This document shows positions 1 to 5,140 of a DNA stretch of 6,347 nucleotides, piece after piece (the first letter of the stretch is position 1; each line of letters starts with the position of its first letter). A program made the position numbers and the translations under genes. Origin of the DNA: Candidatus Woesebacteria bacterium GW2011_GWA1_41_7 (lineage in GTDB: Bacteria; Patescibacteriota; Microgenomatia; UBA8517); NCBI GenBank assembly GCA_000997405.1, contig LCBU01000032.1:1-6347 (forward strand), written 5' to 3'. A model generated the notes under the pieces. The model did not search any database, was not told where the DNA came from, and worked only from the letters and a program-made list of their open reading frames with translations.

Positions 1-51
1 GCAAACTTGTTTCACCATGGCTATGGCAAACTTGTTCACTCTGAAGTTCAC

Positions 52-459
52 TTACTTTTCCAGCTTAGCGGCACAACTTGCACAGAACTTGGCTTCCGGA
101 ACTGCCATGAGGCGTGCTGTGTCAATCATTTGTCCACACTCTTCACAAATTCCATACTTACCCACTTTAATCCTGGCTAAAGCTTTCCTTATATTTATAA
201 TGCTTTTACCAAGCTCTTTACTTATAGCAGAAGTTCTTGCGTGACCAAACTGCTCATCCGCCTCAATATCTGAAGCAGCGTTATCAGAACCTCTGTTCAC
301 ATCCATAAATGGATCTTCCTTGATAATTTTTTTCTTACTTTTTTCCAAAGTGTGAAGTCTGGCGATTAGAAAATTACTGACAGGCTTCAATACACTTTCC
401 GGAAATACAGGTGTCGCTGTCTTACTTTTCTTCAATTTTTTCTTGTCGACTTTTGTCAT
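52..459 (-). CDS. DksA/TraR-type C4 zinc-finger protein
   Basis: 135-residue protein whose C-terminus carries a four-cysteine zinc finger: C105-x2-C108 (in YGICEECGQ) and C126-x2-C129 (in FCASC), 17 residues apart, as in the DksA/TraR family. Members bind RNA polymerase through its secondary channel and alter promoter response, often together with ppGpp. The N-terminal ~45 residues are lysine-rich and unlike classical DksA. Residues ~60-100 (acidic DIEADEQ followed by a helix with ARTSAISKEL and IRKALARI) fit the family's coiled-coil segment ending at the finger. The start ATG overlaps the stop of the upstream membrane-protein gene by four bases (ATGA) and is preceded by a purine-rich GAAGAAGAG tract, so translational coupling is likely. 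Family assignment is firm. Whether it works as a true DksA, a general stress regulator or something else cannot be told from sequence. Confidence 0.88.
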   Translation of the reverse strand: MTKVDKKKLKKSKTATPVFPESVLKPVSNFLIARLHTLEKSKKKIIKEDPFMDVNRGSDNAASDIEADEQFGHARTSAISKELGKSIINIRKALARIKVGKYGICEECGQMIDTARLMAVPEAKFCASCAAKLEK

Positions 460-1058
460 TCTCTTCTTCTACTTAAGTTAACTAAAAGACCTATACATGC
501 CAATGCAGTCATACCTGAGATAATGGCCTCAAATTTACTTACAAAGGATACCATGGTTATTCCAATAATAGCAATAACAGTTCTCGCTGCAAAAAAAAGT
601 ATTGAGGTGAAAAGCCCCGCGAAGCCGATTTTTCCGGATTTATACCAGGTAAAACTTTTATAATTAAGGTCAACCCAAAAAATAAGAAAAATAAGAACAA
701 GTGTTCCTACGAAAGCCAAAAAAGAATTTAACGAATAGTTTGTAATTGAATCTTTAAAAAACATTAGAGAAATAAAAGGGATCCCGGCCATAATTGCAGC
801 CTCAATTGTTCCGTAAGTCCGCAACTTAAATTTGGCCACCATTACGATCATGCCAAATAAGTATCCGAGAAATGACATCCAAAAGTTCCACTCAGGGAAA
901 AATATTTTTGAGGCTGTATAACCAACGGCCAAACCCACAAGAATTGAGGTCGCAACCTGAAAGATAATGTCGGAGGAATAATCATCTTTCAGACGTTTCC
1001 AAAAAACAAACAAAAAAAGGATAACTCCCAAAAAACCGAATAAAAAGTTGACTAACAT
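456..1058 (-). CDS. predicted polytopic membrane protein, unknown function
   Basis: 200-residue, strongly hydrophobic protein that I do not recognise. About seven membrane segments can be seen, roughly at residues 2-20, 30-50, 57-77, 83-101, 108-131, 144-167 and 170-195. They are joined by short loops, such as KRLKDDYSSD at 21-30 and KFKLRTYG at 76-83, and the protein ends in a basic tail (LSRRRE). No catalytic motif stands out. It is the first gene of a minus-strand pair: its TGA overlaps the ATG of the zinc-finger gene, so the two are probably co-expressed. The start is supported by a perfect TATAAT five bases upstream, which would give an essentially leaderless mRNA; no Shine-Dalgarno is present. 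That this is a real gene is well supported by length, membrane topology and operon overlap. Function is open. Confidence 0.8.
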   Translation of the reverse strand: MLVNFLFGFLGVILFLFVFWKRLKDDYSSDIIFQVATSILVGLAVGYTASKIFFPEWNFWMSFLGYLFGMIVMVAKFKLRTYGTIEAAIMAGIPFISLMFFKDSITNYSLNSFLAFVGTLVLIFLIFWVDLNYKSFTWYKSGKIGFAGLFTSILFFAARTVIAIIGITMVSFVSKFEAIISGMTALACIGLLVNLSRRRE

Positions 1059-1076
1059 GGCACATTATAATAACAT
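1048..1076 (+). promoter_or_regulatory. candidate promoter for the putative hydrolase gene
   Basis: TTGACT (1048-1053), a 17-base spacer and TAACAT (1071-1076). The -35 is close to consensus; the -10 keeps the important first T, second A and last T. Transcription would begin near 1083, about four bases before the ATG at 1087. It lies over the first codons of the divergent membrane-protein gene. Confidence 0.5.
1064..1071. promoter_or_regulatory. palindromic -10 box (ATTATAAT), minus-strand promoter
   Basis: ATTATAAT is its own reverse complement, so TATAAT can be read on both strands. On the minus strand TATAAT (1069 down to 1064) sits five bases before the ATG at 1058, placing transcription start at or next to the start codon. 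No good -35 lies at 16-18 bases on that strand. On the plus strand the same box is a rival -10 to TAACAT at 1071-1076, but it lies only 12 bases from TTGACT. Confidence 0.5.
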
Positions 1077-1086
1077 TGTTTTCACA

Positions 1087-1548
1087 ATGCTGGAAACCCC
1101 CCACGTTATAGTTGGTGCAGCCATCGCCACAAAAATTCCCGATCCTCTGATTGCAATACCACTGGCTTTTGCCAGTCACTTTATTTTGGAAATGGTCCCT
1201 CACTGGAATCCCCACCTCAATTCAGAAACAAAAAAATACGGCCGCATCACAGGTAGGAGTACACTTTTAATTGTTATCGACTCCACCTTGGCACTGATCG
1301 GAGGATCGATAATTGCCTATCAGGCACTTCCCGATACAGGACATGCCGTAACAATCATGCTAGCCTCCCTGGCGTCAATTCTCCCCGATCTTATAGAAGC
1401 CCCGTATTTTTTCCTGAAAATGAAAAACAAAATTATCGAGAAGTGGATAAATTTTCAAAAATCAATCCAAAGTGATGTTGGTGTAATACCGGGACTTGCT
1501 ACTCAGTACATAACAATTTTCGCCTCAATCTTCTGGATAAACCACTGA
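1087..1548 (+). CDS. membrane-associated putative metal-dependent hydrolase (YdjM/DUF457-like)
   Basis: 153 residues from the chosen ATG. The opening MLETPHVIVGAAI, then SHFILEMVPHWNPH (residues 30-43), a membrane segment containing D65 and the later LPDLIEAPYF (99-107) give spaced His/Asp residues (H6, H31, H39, H43, D65, D101) embedded in hydrophobic helices. This pattern resembles the small membrane-bound predicted metal-dependent hydrolases of the YdjM/DUF457 type, whose substrates are largely unknown. An in-frame TTG at 1048 and ATG at 1057 would add 13 or 10 residues, but they lie inside the promoter. The ATG at 1087, ten bases after the -10, fits both promoter position and the conserved N-terminus. 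No Shine-Dalgarno is visible. The gene is divergent from the membrane-protein/zinc-finger pair and ends 37 bases before the tRNA. Family call is moderate; enzymatic activity is inference. Confidence 0.7.
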   Translation: MLETPHVIVGAAIATKIPDPLIAIPLAFASHFILEMVPHWNPHLNSETKKYGRITGRSTLLIVIDSTLALIGGSIIAYQALPDTGHAVTIMLASLASILPDLIEAPYFFLKMKNKIIEKWINFQKSIQSDVGVIPGLATQYITIFASIFWINH

Positions 1549-1565
1549 TTACCAGCCTCAGAATG

Positions 1566-1574
1566 TGATACAAT
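1566..1574 (+). promoter_or_regulatory. extended -10 promoter of tRNA-Leu
   Basis: TGATACAAT (TG-N-TACAAT) is an extended -10 element 11 bases before the mature tRNA 5' end. Transcription would begin around 1581, leaving a leader of about five bases. No convincing -35 is seen, which is normal for extended -10 promoters. It lies within the 37-base gap after the preceding gene. Confidence 0.55.
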
Positions 1575-1585
1575 TACGCTGATAA

Positions 1586-1671
1586 GCCGAGGTGGCGGAA
1601 TGGCAGACGCGTAGGTCTCAAAAACCTATGAGGCCTTAAACCTCGTGAGGGTTCGACTCCCTCTCTCGGCA
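1586..1671 (+). tRNA. tRNA-Leu (anticodon CAA)
   Basis: A complete class II tRNA cloverleaf. The acceptor stem is GCCGAGG (1586-1592) with TCTCGGC (1664-1670), with one G-U pair at its base, and discriminator A1671. The anticodon stem TAGGT/ACCTA (1612-1616, 1624-1628) encloses loop CTCAAAA, with anticodon CAA at 1619-1621, reading UUG leucine codons. The long variable arm pairs GAGG (1630-1633) with CCTC (1641-1644), as expected for leucine. The T arm is GAGGG/CCCTC around TTCGACT (1647-1663). The 3' CCA is not encoded (CTC follows the discriminator), so a CCA-adding enzyme is needed. The last 18 bases of the gene are duplicated 80 bases downstream. Confidence 0.96.
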
Positions 1672-1754
1672 CTCACTTCGTTCGGCCCTCGTTCGCACGT
1701 CGATGCAAATTGTGGAATTATTGCTGTGCATGACGACTCCCTCTCTCGGCACTC
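1654..1754. repeat. direct repeat of the tRNA-Leu 3' end (21 bp, two copies)
   Basis: Copies at 1654-1674 and 1734-1754 are identical over 21 bases, beginning CGACTCCCTC and ending CGGCACTC. The first lies in the T arm and acceptor strand of tRNA-Leu plus three bases beyond the discriminator. The second has no tRNA in front of it. Duplicated tRNA 3' ends are typical of integration sites, but only 59 bases lie between the copies and no integrase is present, so this is at best a relic. Confidence 0.85.
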
Positions 1755-1823
1755 TATTCTTGCATCCGTGATTTATTTAGTCTGATGTTTTGTGTCACGG
1801 CTATAAGCAGAGCTTCGCATCCG
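1672..1823. other. repeat-rich intergenic spacer between convergent tRNA-Leu and dnaB
   Basis: No gene is seen. The spacer contains, in order: two close CGTTCG repeats (1678-1696); an imperfect inverted repeat, CGTCGATGCA (1698-1707) against TGCATGACG (1727-1735), with one bulged G and a 19-base loop; a copy of the tRNA 3' end (1734-1754); and a copy of the dnaB 3' end (1762-1802). No hairpin followed by a T tract is present on either strand, so no intrinsic terminator for the tRNA or for dnaB is evident. Confidence 0.7.
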
Positions 1824-1853
1824 TTATTTAGTCTGATGTTTTGTGTCACGGCT
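1762..1853. repeat. tandem duplication of the dnaB 3' end
   Basis: Two copies, 1762-1802 and 1817-1853, both start GCATCCG and share an identical 30-base core (1773-1802 and 1824-1853). The left copy has four extra bases after the shared GCATCCGT region. The right copy contains the last nine codons and stop of dnaB (SRDTKHQTK). The left copy therefore repeats the gene's end, including a stop codon, outside the gene. In the left copy CCGTGA (1766-1771) can pair with TCACGG (1795-1800). Confidence 0.88.
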
Positions 1854-3152
1854 GTAGAACCTAATTCTATCTCCTTTAAAGCGAAGCGGCACACTTCTTA
1901 AAGGTCCATTTCTGTGTTTTGCAATATCAAGCATGATATTTTCCGGATTTTCGTCATCTTCCCTCCAAAGGAACATAACAACGTCAGCATCCTGCTCAAT
2001 ACTCCCCGACTCCCTTAGGTCTGCTAACTGCGGTTTTTTGCCACCTCTGGTTTCGACAGCGCGGGACAACTGTGAAAGCACTATTACGGGAATTTTCAGC
2101 TCACGCGCAAGATTTTTCATACCCTGAGAGATTTCTGAAACTTCCTGAACTCTGTTCTCCAAATTTCTGGATCTGGCAAGCTGTAAATAGTCGACAACCA
2201 AAAGGTCCAGTCCGCTTTCTACCTGAAGACGCCTGGCTTTGGTGCGCATCTCAAGAACCGACAAGGCGGGAGTATCATCTATATAAAGTGGTGCTTCAGC
2301 CAACACTCCCATTGCGTCACTGAGTTTAGAAAAATCGTCTTCAGAAAGTTTTCCTGTCTTAAGTTTCCAAGCATCAATATCTGCCTGGGCCACGAGTAAT
2401 CTGTCAACAAGTTCCTCCCTACTCATTTCGAGCGAGAAAAAACCCACCTGACGTTTAAGCTCAACGGCTACATATTGGGCTATATTCATCGCCAAAGAGG
2501 TTTTTCCAACTCCGGGACGTGCCGCCAAAATTACCAAGTTAGATTGCTGAAGCCCGGCCAGAGCATCATCTAAATCGGAAAAACCTGTTGGGATACCTCT
2601 TATTCCTCCGCCACTTTTATGGAGTTCATCAAGCCTATCAAAACTTTCCGCCAACGTATCCCTAACGGAAGTAAAAGCCTTACTCAAAGATTTTTGACTC
2701 AAAGAAAATATCTCACTTTCTGCTTTATCTAAGACTTCATTTGCGGCCAAACCCTCATCCATCGACACATCCACTAGCCTCGAAGCAACAGACATCAAAG
2801 CTCTTTTAGTGGCCGTGTCTTTTACAATCCTTCCGTAATGCTCTACGTGGGCTGCCGTCGGAACATTATTTGCCAGTTCCGCCAAATATGATGTAGAACC
2901 GACTTCTTTTAATACTTTTCGCTTCTTGAGTCTCTCGGTTACTGTAAGGACATCAATAGGAATTCTATCTTCATAAAGATCTATACAAGCCTGATACACT
3001 TCCCTAAGACGCTCATCATAAAAATCTTCCGGCTGTAAAAACTCCGCAACGGCAATCACTGCATCACGATCAATGAGCATAGCCCCGAGTACTGACTCTT
3101 CAGCTTCTTGGGAATGAGGTGGAACTCTTAAATTTTGTTGGTTCACTGCCAT
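1824..3152 (-). CDS. dnaB: replicative DNA helicase DnaB
   Basis: 442 residues, the usual DnaB length, with no intein. This is the hexameric 5'-to-3' helicase that unwinds the replication fork and works with primase. The N-terminal helical domain (residues ~8-110) starts with the family hallmark RVPPHSQEAEESVLGAML. The RecA-like C-terminal domain begins near GIPTGFSDLD (186-195). Visible motifs: Walker A ARPGVGKT (211-218), catalytic Glu in SLEMS (E242), Walker B LLVVDYLQL (317-325), the sensor-like VLSQLSR (358-364), the DLRESGSIEQDAD loop (378-390), and the KHRNGP arginine finger (R414). The C-terminus GDRIRFYSRDTKHQTK is encoded by the duplicated 3' repeat. The start is fixed by the N-terminal motif. 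Upstream bases hold AAAGG, rather far (12 bases) from the ATG for a Shine-Dalgarno. The hydrolase gene 75 bases upstream is co-directional, so read-through is possible. Confidence 0.97.
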   Translation of the reverse strand: MAVNQQNLRVPPHSQEAEESVLGAMLIDRDAVIAVAEFLQPEDFYDERLREVYQACIDLYEDRIPIDVLTVTERLKKRKVLKEVGSTSYLAELANNVPTAAHVEHYGRIVKDTATKRALMSVASRLVDVSMDEGLAANEVLDKAESEIFSLSQKSLSKAFTSVRDTLAESFDRLDELHKSGGGIRGIPTGFSDLDDALAGLQQSNLVILAARPGVGKTSLAMNIAQYVAVELKRQVGFFSLEMSREELVDRLLVAQADIDAWKLKTGKLSEDDFSKLSDAMGVLAEAPLYIDDTPALSVLEMRTKARRLQVESGLDLLVVDYLQLARSRNLENRVQEVSEISQGMKNLARELKIPVIVLSQLSRAVETRGGKKPQLADLRESGSIEQDADVVMFLWREDDENPENIMLDIAKHRNGPLRSVPLRFKGDRIRFYSRDTKHQTK

Positions 3153-3168
3153 TTTTCTTGTTAACCTT

Positions 3169-3197
3169 TATGTACTATTTTTGTGGCAGGATGTAAA
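3169..3197 (-). promoter_or_regulatory. weak candidate dnaB promoter
   Basis: On the minus strand TTTACA (3197-3192), a 17-base spacer, then TACATA (3174-3169). The -35 matches five of six consensus positions, the -10 only three. It would start transcription about ten bases before the dnaB ATG. dnaB could instead be transcribed from the upstream hydrolase gene. Confidence 0.3.
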
Positions 3198-3227
3198 GGA
3201 CAATACTTAAAAAAGTAAAATTGCAGG

Positions 3228-3881
3228 TTATTTTCTTTCAAGCACAATCACTTTCGTGCTCTGGTTTTCGATTATATCCTCTTTCTTAATAGAGAATTTT
3301 GGCAATACTTCAACTGTTAACCCAACTTCCTTTAGAAAAGTTTCTTTGGGTTCAAGATCGGCAAATTCTTTCTCATTTATTCCGGAATCTTTGTAATGCA
3401 TCGGTAAAATAAAATATGGATCAATCTTAGAAGATATTTCAACAGCTTCTTTGGGATTAATGGTGTAAAAACCTCCTACAGGAATCATCAACATGTCAAT
3501 AGGTCCCATCTCACTCACCAAATCGTCACTTATCGCATGACCCAAATCTCCCAGGTGTACTATTCTTAAACCTTCCGCCTCAATAACATAAATTACATTT
3601 TTACCCCTTTCTTCCCCTTTTTTGTTGTCGTGGAAAGATTGATATCCGATTATAGAAATACCACTTATCTCATACTCTCCGGGTCCCTCAACAACTTTTT
3701 TAACTCCGGAAACCTTTGAAACGGCATTATGGTCAGAGTGTTGATGAGACACGGTTACAATTTCAGCTTCCGCTCCGGAATACTTAAATCCAACCATCTG
3801 AGGATCAAATGGGTCTGTGACAACCACTGCTGATTTGGTTTTTATTCTAAAGCTCGAGTGTCCTAAATAAGTAATTTCCAT
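3228..3881 (-). CDS. UPF0173-like metallo-beta-lactamase-fold hydrolase
   Basis: 217-residue protein matching the layout of small MBL-fold hydrolases related to UPF0173 and UlaG. It has an N-terminal MEITYLGHSSFRI with H7, a TDPFDP strand-loop (22-27), the metal-binding HxHxDH motif as HQHSDH (H46, H48, D50, H51), H84 in SFHD, HLGDLGH (H109, D112, H115) where the bridging metal-site Asp is expected, LMIPVGG (131-137), and a late ILPMHY (H162) as the final metal ligand. It is cytoplasmic, with no signal peptide. These families hydrolyse phosphoester or lactone-type bonds, but the UPF0173 substrate is unknown. All usual metal ligands appear present, so it is probably an active enzyme. It lies 75 bases upstream of dnaB on the same strand. 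The start at the conserved MEITYLGHSSF is secure; no Shine-Dalgarno is present, and a -10-like TATAGC lies five bases upstream. Confidence 0.88.
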   Translation of the reverse strand: MEITYLGHSSFRIKTKSAVVVTDPFDPQMVGFKYSGAEAEIVTVSHQHSDHNAVSKVSGVKKVVEGPGEYEISGISIIGYQSFHDNKKGEERGKNVIYVIEAEGLRIVHLGDLGHAISDDLVSEMGPIDMLMIPVGGFYTINPKEAVEISSKIDPYFILPMHYKDSGINEKEFADLEPKETFLKEVGLTVEVLPKFSIKKEDIIENQSTKVIVLERK

Positions 3882-3886
3882 AATTA

Positions 3887-3892
3887 GCTATA
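3887..3892 (-). promoter_or_regulatory. candidate -10 box of the MBL hydrolase gene
   Basis: TATAGC on the minus strand (3892-3887) ends five bases before the ATG at 3881, the same spacing as at the membrane-protein gene. Four of six bases match TATAAT. No good -35 is seen at 16-18 bases, so support comes mainly from position. Confidence 0.35.
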
Positions 3893-3947
3893 CCTAGTGC
3901 ACTCTAGCAAATCTGGAAATTCTAATCAATACCCTTTCCCTGAAGTC

Positions 3948-3976
3948 TTGACTATAGTCCTCACTTCCACTATATT
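3948..3976 (+). promoter_or_regulatory. sigma70-type promoter of the surface-protein gene
   Basis: TTGACT (3948-3953), an exact 17-base spacer, then TATATT (3971-3976): five of six bases match consensus in each box. Transcription would start near 3983, about four bases before the ATG at 3987. This decides the start of the gene, because the longer reading from GTG 3897 would place this promoter inside the coding sequence. Confidence 0.72.
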
Positions 3977-3986
3977 GTTGACTTGC

Positions 3987-5006
3987 ATGAGAAAAGAACT
4001 TGTATGGGCGGGAATTATCGGAATCTCTTTTGGTTTGGTTATCGCTTTCGGTGCCTGGAGAGTCCGCTCATCGGTAGTTTCAAAAGCTAAACCCGTACCC
4101 ACTTCCGCCCCTCAGATTGGGGTTGAAAGAAACAGAATAACCATTGATAAACCCCGAAATCTCGACGTAATTATAGCAAGTCCTTTTACAGTATCCGGAA
4201 TCACCAAACCTCTAACCTGGGTCGTTATTTCCGCAGAGAATGTTGATTACCTTACACAAAGTGCAGACGACGGAACTTTTTCCGCAAATATAGAACCCAA
4301 AGCGGGCGTTAATCACATAAAAGTTACTTCTGTGAATACTCAGGGTGATGAATCCTCACAGGAAGTATTGGCTGTATACTCATCCTCTTTCCAATCAGAA
4401 AGCTCTACCGATACGAAAGATTCGGAAAAAACCGATTCTGAAACAGACAAGGAAGTAGCACTTCGGGTTTCCCAGGCGGAGAATCCTCCAAAAGCATATA
4501 TCGGAACTATCACTGACATATCCGACTCTACCATCCAAATTAAAAGCTCCGATAGTCAAATTCAACAAATCGCGACGGATAAATACGATGTCGCCGTTGT
4601 GAACACAAAAGGAACAACCAATAAAACAGTAAAACTCGCAGATATAGCAATCGGAGATTATATAGTTGCCATGGGGTATATGGACGGAAATGATGTACTT
4701 GATGCCAAAAGGATTCTTGTTTCCGATACTACTACCACGACTAAAATCAGCGTATCTATACAAAAAGTTGACAGTGTTACCAAAAAATCCTTAACTGTTA
4801 CGCCTACAGCCGGTGGAGATGCGTCAACAATAACTCCGAATAAAGACTCTGAAATCATGTTTTTCTCAGAAGGAAAAGTAAGAGACATTGCTCTTTCAGA
4901 CATAGCGGCTTCGGACACTGTAATAGTAGTTTCAGACACAACGGGTACTCCCGTCATATCCCGCTCTCTCTTCAACATTAAACACGAAGTGGATAAGGAA
5001 GAGTAA
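3987..5006 (+). CDS. signal-anchored surface protein, Ig-like domain plus two DUF5666-like repeats
   Basis: 339 residues from the chosen ATG. An N-terminal MRKELVW and hydrophobic segment (residues ~6-23) form a signal anchor, with no clear lipobox or cleavage site, so the rest is predicted to face outward. Residues ~55-132 (IASPFTVSGIT ... DGTFSANIEPKAGVNHIKVTSVN) look like a bacterial Ig-like beta domain. Then comes a polar Ser/Thr/Asp/Glu/Lys linker (~133-158). Two related beta-rich units follow, ~170-246 (YIGTITDISDSTIQIKSSD ... LADIAIGDYIVAMGYMDG) and ~252-331 (ISVSIQKVDSVTKKSLTVTP ... LSDIAASDTVIVVSD). Each fits the DUF5666-type barrel pattern, in which a strand pair is followed by an 'L-x-D-I-x-x-x-D' step. 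An open reading to GTG 3897 adds 30 residues but runs through the promoter. Function is unknown; a cell-envelope binding or scaffold role is inference. Confidence 0.78.
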   Translation: MRKELVWAGIIGISFGLVIAFGAWRVRSSVVSKAKPVPTSAPQIGVERNRITIDKPRNLDVIIASPFTVSGITKPLTWVVISAENVDYLTQSADDGTFSANIEPKAGVNHIKVTSVNTQGDESSQEVLAVYSSSFQSESSTDTKDSEKTDSETDKEVALRVSQAENPPKAYIGTITDISDSTIQIKSSDSQIQQIATDKYDVAVVNTKGTTNKTVKLADIAIGDYIVAMGYMDGNDVLDAKRILVSDTTTTTKISVSIQKVDSVTKKSLTVTPTAGGDASTITPNKDSEIMFFSEGKVRDIALSDIAASDTVIVVSDTTGTPVISRSLFNIKHEVDKEE

Positions 5007-5009
5007 CAT

Positions 5010-5037
5010 TTGACAAAGCCAAATATAGGGATATAAT
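5010..5037 (+). promoter_or_regulatory. near-consensus sigma70 promoter upstream of hisS
   Basis: TTGACA (5010-5015), a 16-base spacer and TATAAT (5032-5037): both boxes are perfect consensus, making this the strongest promoter in the window. Transcription should begin near 5044, only about 15 bases before a hairpin with a T tract. The boxes lie within or next to a 7-base inverted repeat, GACAAAG (5012-5018) and CTTTGTC (5042-5048), which could be an operator. Confidence 0.78.
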
Positions 5038-5058
5038 ACTCCTTTGTCGGTTTATCAG

Positions 5059-5110
5059 CCTCTCGTTCCTTGTCCCGATATGTTTCGGGACAATGACCGG
5101 GAGGTTTTTT
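5059..5110 (+). terminator. strong hairpin with T tract before hisS (terminator or attenuator)
   Basis: The inner stem TTGTCCCGA (5070-5078) pairs perfectly with TCGGGACAA (5085-5093) around a 6-base loop. After a 4x4 internal loop, an outer stem CCTCTCG (5059-5065) pairs with CGGGAGG (5098-5104), with one G-U. Six T's follow at once (5105-5110). This is a classic intrinsic terminator. It may end transcripts from the surface-protein gene. It also sits just downstream of the 5010-5037 promoter, so it would stop that promoter's RNA after about 65 bases unless relieved. Confidence 0.82.
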
Positions 5111-5127
5111 GTTTATCCGTTAGCTGA

Positions 5128-5133
5128 TATAAT
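5128..5133 (+). promoter_or_regulatory. candidate -10 box directly before hisS
   Basis: Perfect TATAAT ending seven bases before the ATG at 5141, so transcription from it would be nearly leaderless. The expected -35 position falls in the T tract of the terminator (TTTTTT) and is poor. It would let hisS be expressed independently of the hairpin. Confidence 0.45.
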
Positions 5134-5140
5134 ATCTCTT

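Noticed and set aside
1..51. Possible start of a third minus-strand gene (GTG at 51-49, directly after the zinc-finger stop)
   Set aside because: Only 17 open codons (VNFRVNKFAIAM...) lie in the window, with no recognisable motif and no clear ribosome site. Too little to call a gene.
17..244. 75-residue plus-strand open frame
   Set aside because: It lies antisense to the zinc-finger gene, whose cysteine motif and operon overlap are convincing, and it has no promoter or family resemblance.
982..1215. 77-residue minus-strand open frame across the divergent promoter
   Set aside because: It overlaps two better genes and the shared promoter. The cysteine-rich translation looks like a shadow frame.
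1675..1755. A second, degenerate tRNA before the 1734-1754 repeat
   Set aside because: No matching T-stem 5' strand, anticodon arm or D arm can be found upstream; only the 3' end is copied.
1654..1853. CRISPR-like array in the repeat-rich spacer
   Set aside because: The repeats are two unrelated pairs derived from neighbouring gene ends, with no regular repeat-spacer pattern.
3897..3986. GTG-started 30-residue extension of the surface protein
   Set aside because: It would contain the TTGACT/TATATT promoter and place a non-signal segment before the natural signal anchor that begins MRKELVW.
4340..4978. Several minus-strand open frames inside the surface-protein gene
   Set aside because: They are antisense shadows of a low-complexity Ser/Thr/Asp-rich coding region, with no start context or family match.
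5080..5127. 15-codon ORF in the hisS leader as an attenuation leader peptide
   Set aside because: It contains no histidine codons and begins in the hairpin loop, so it does not fit his-type attenuation.
5093..5140. 16-residue N-terminal extension of HisRS from ATG 5093
   Set aside because: The ATG lies in the terminator stem, and the family's N-terminal motif begins just after the ATG at 5141, which also has a -10 box seven bases before it.
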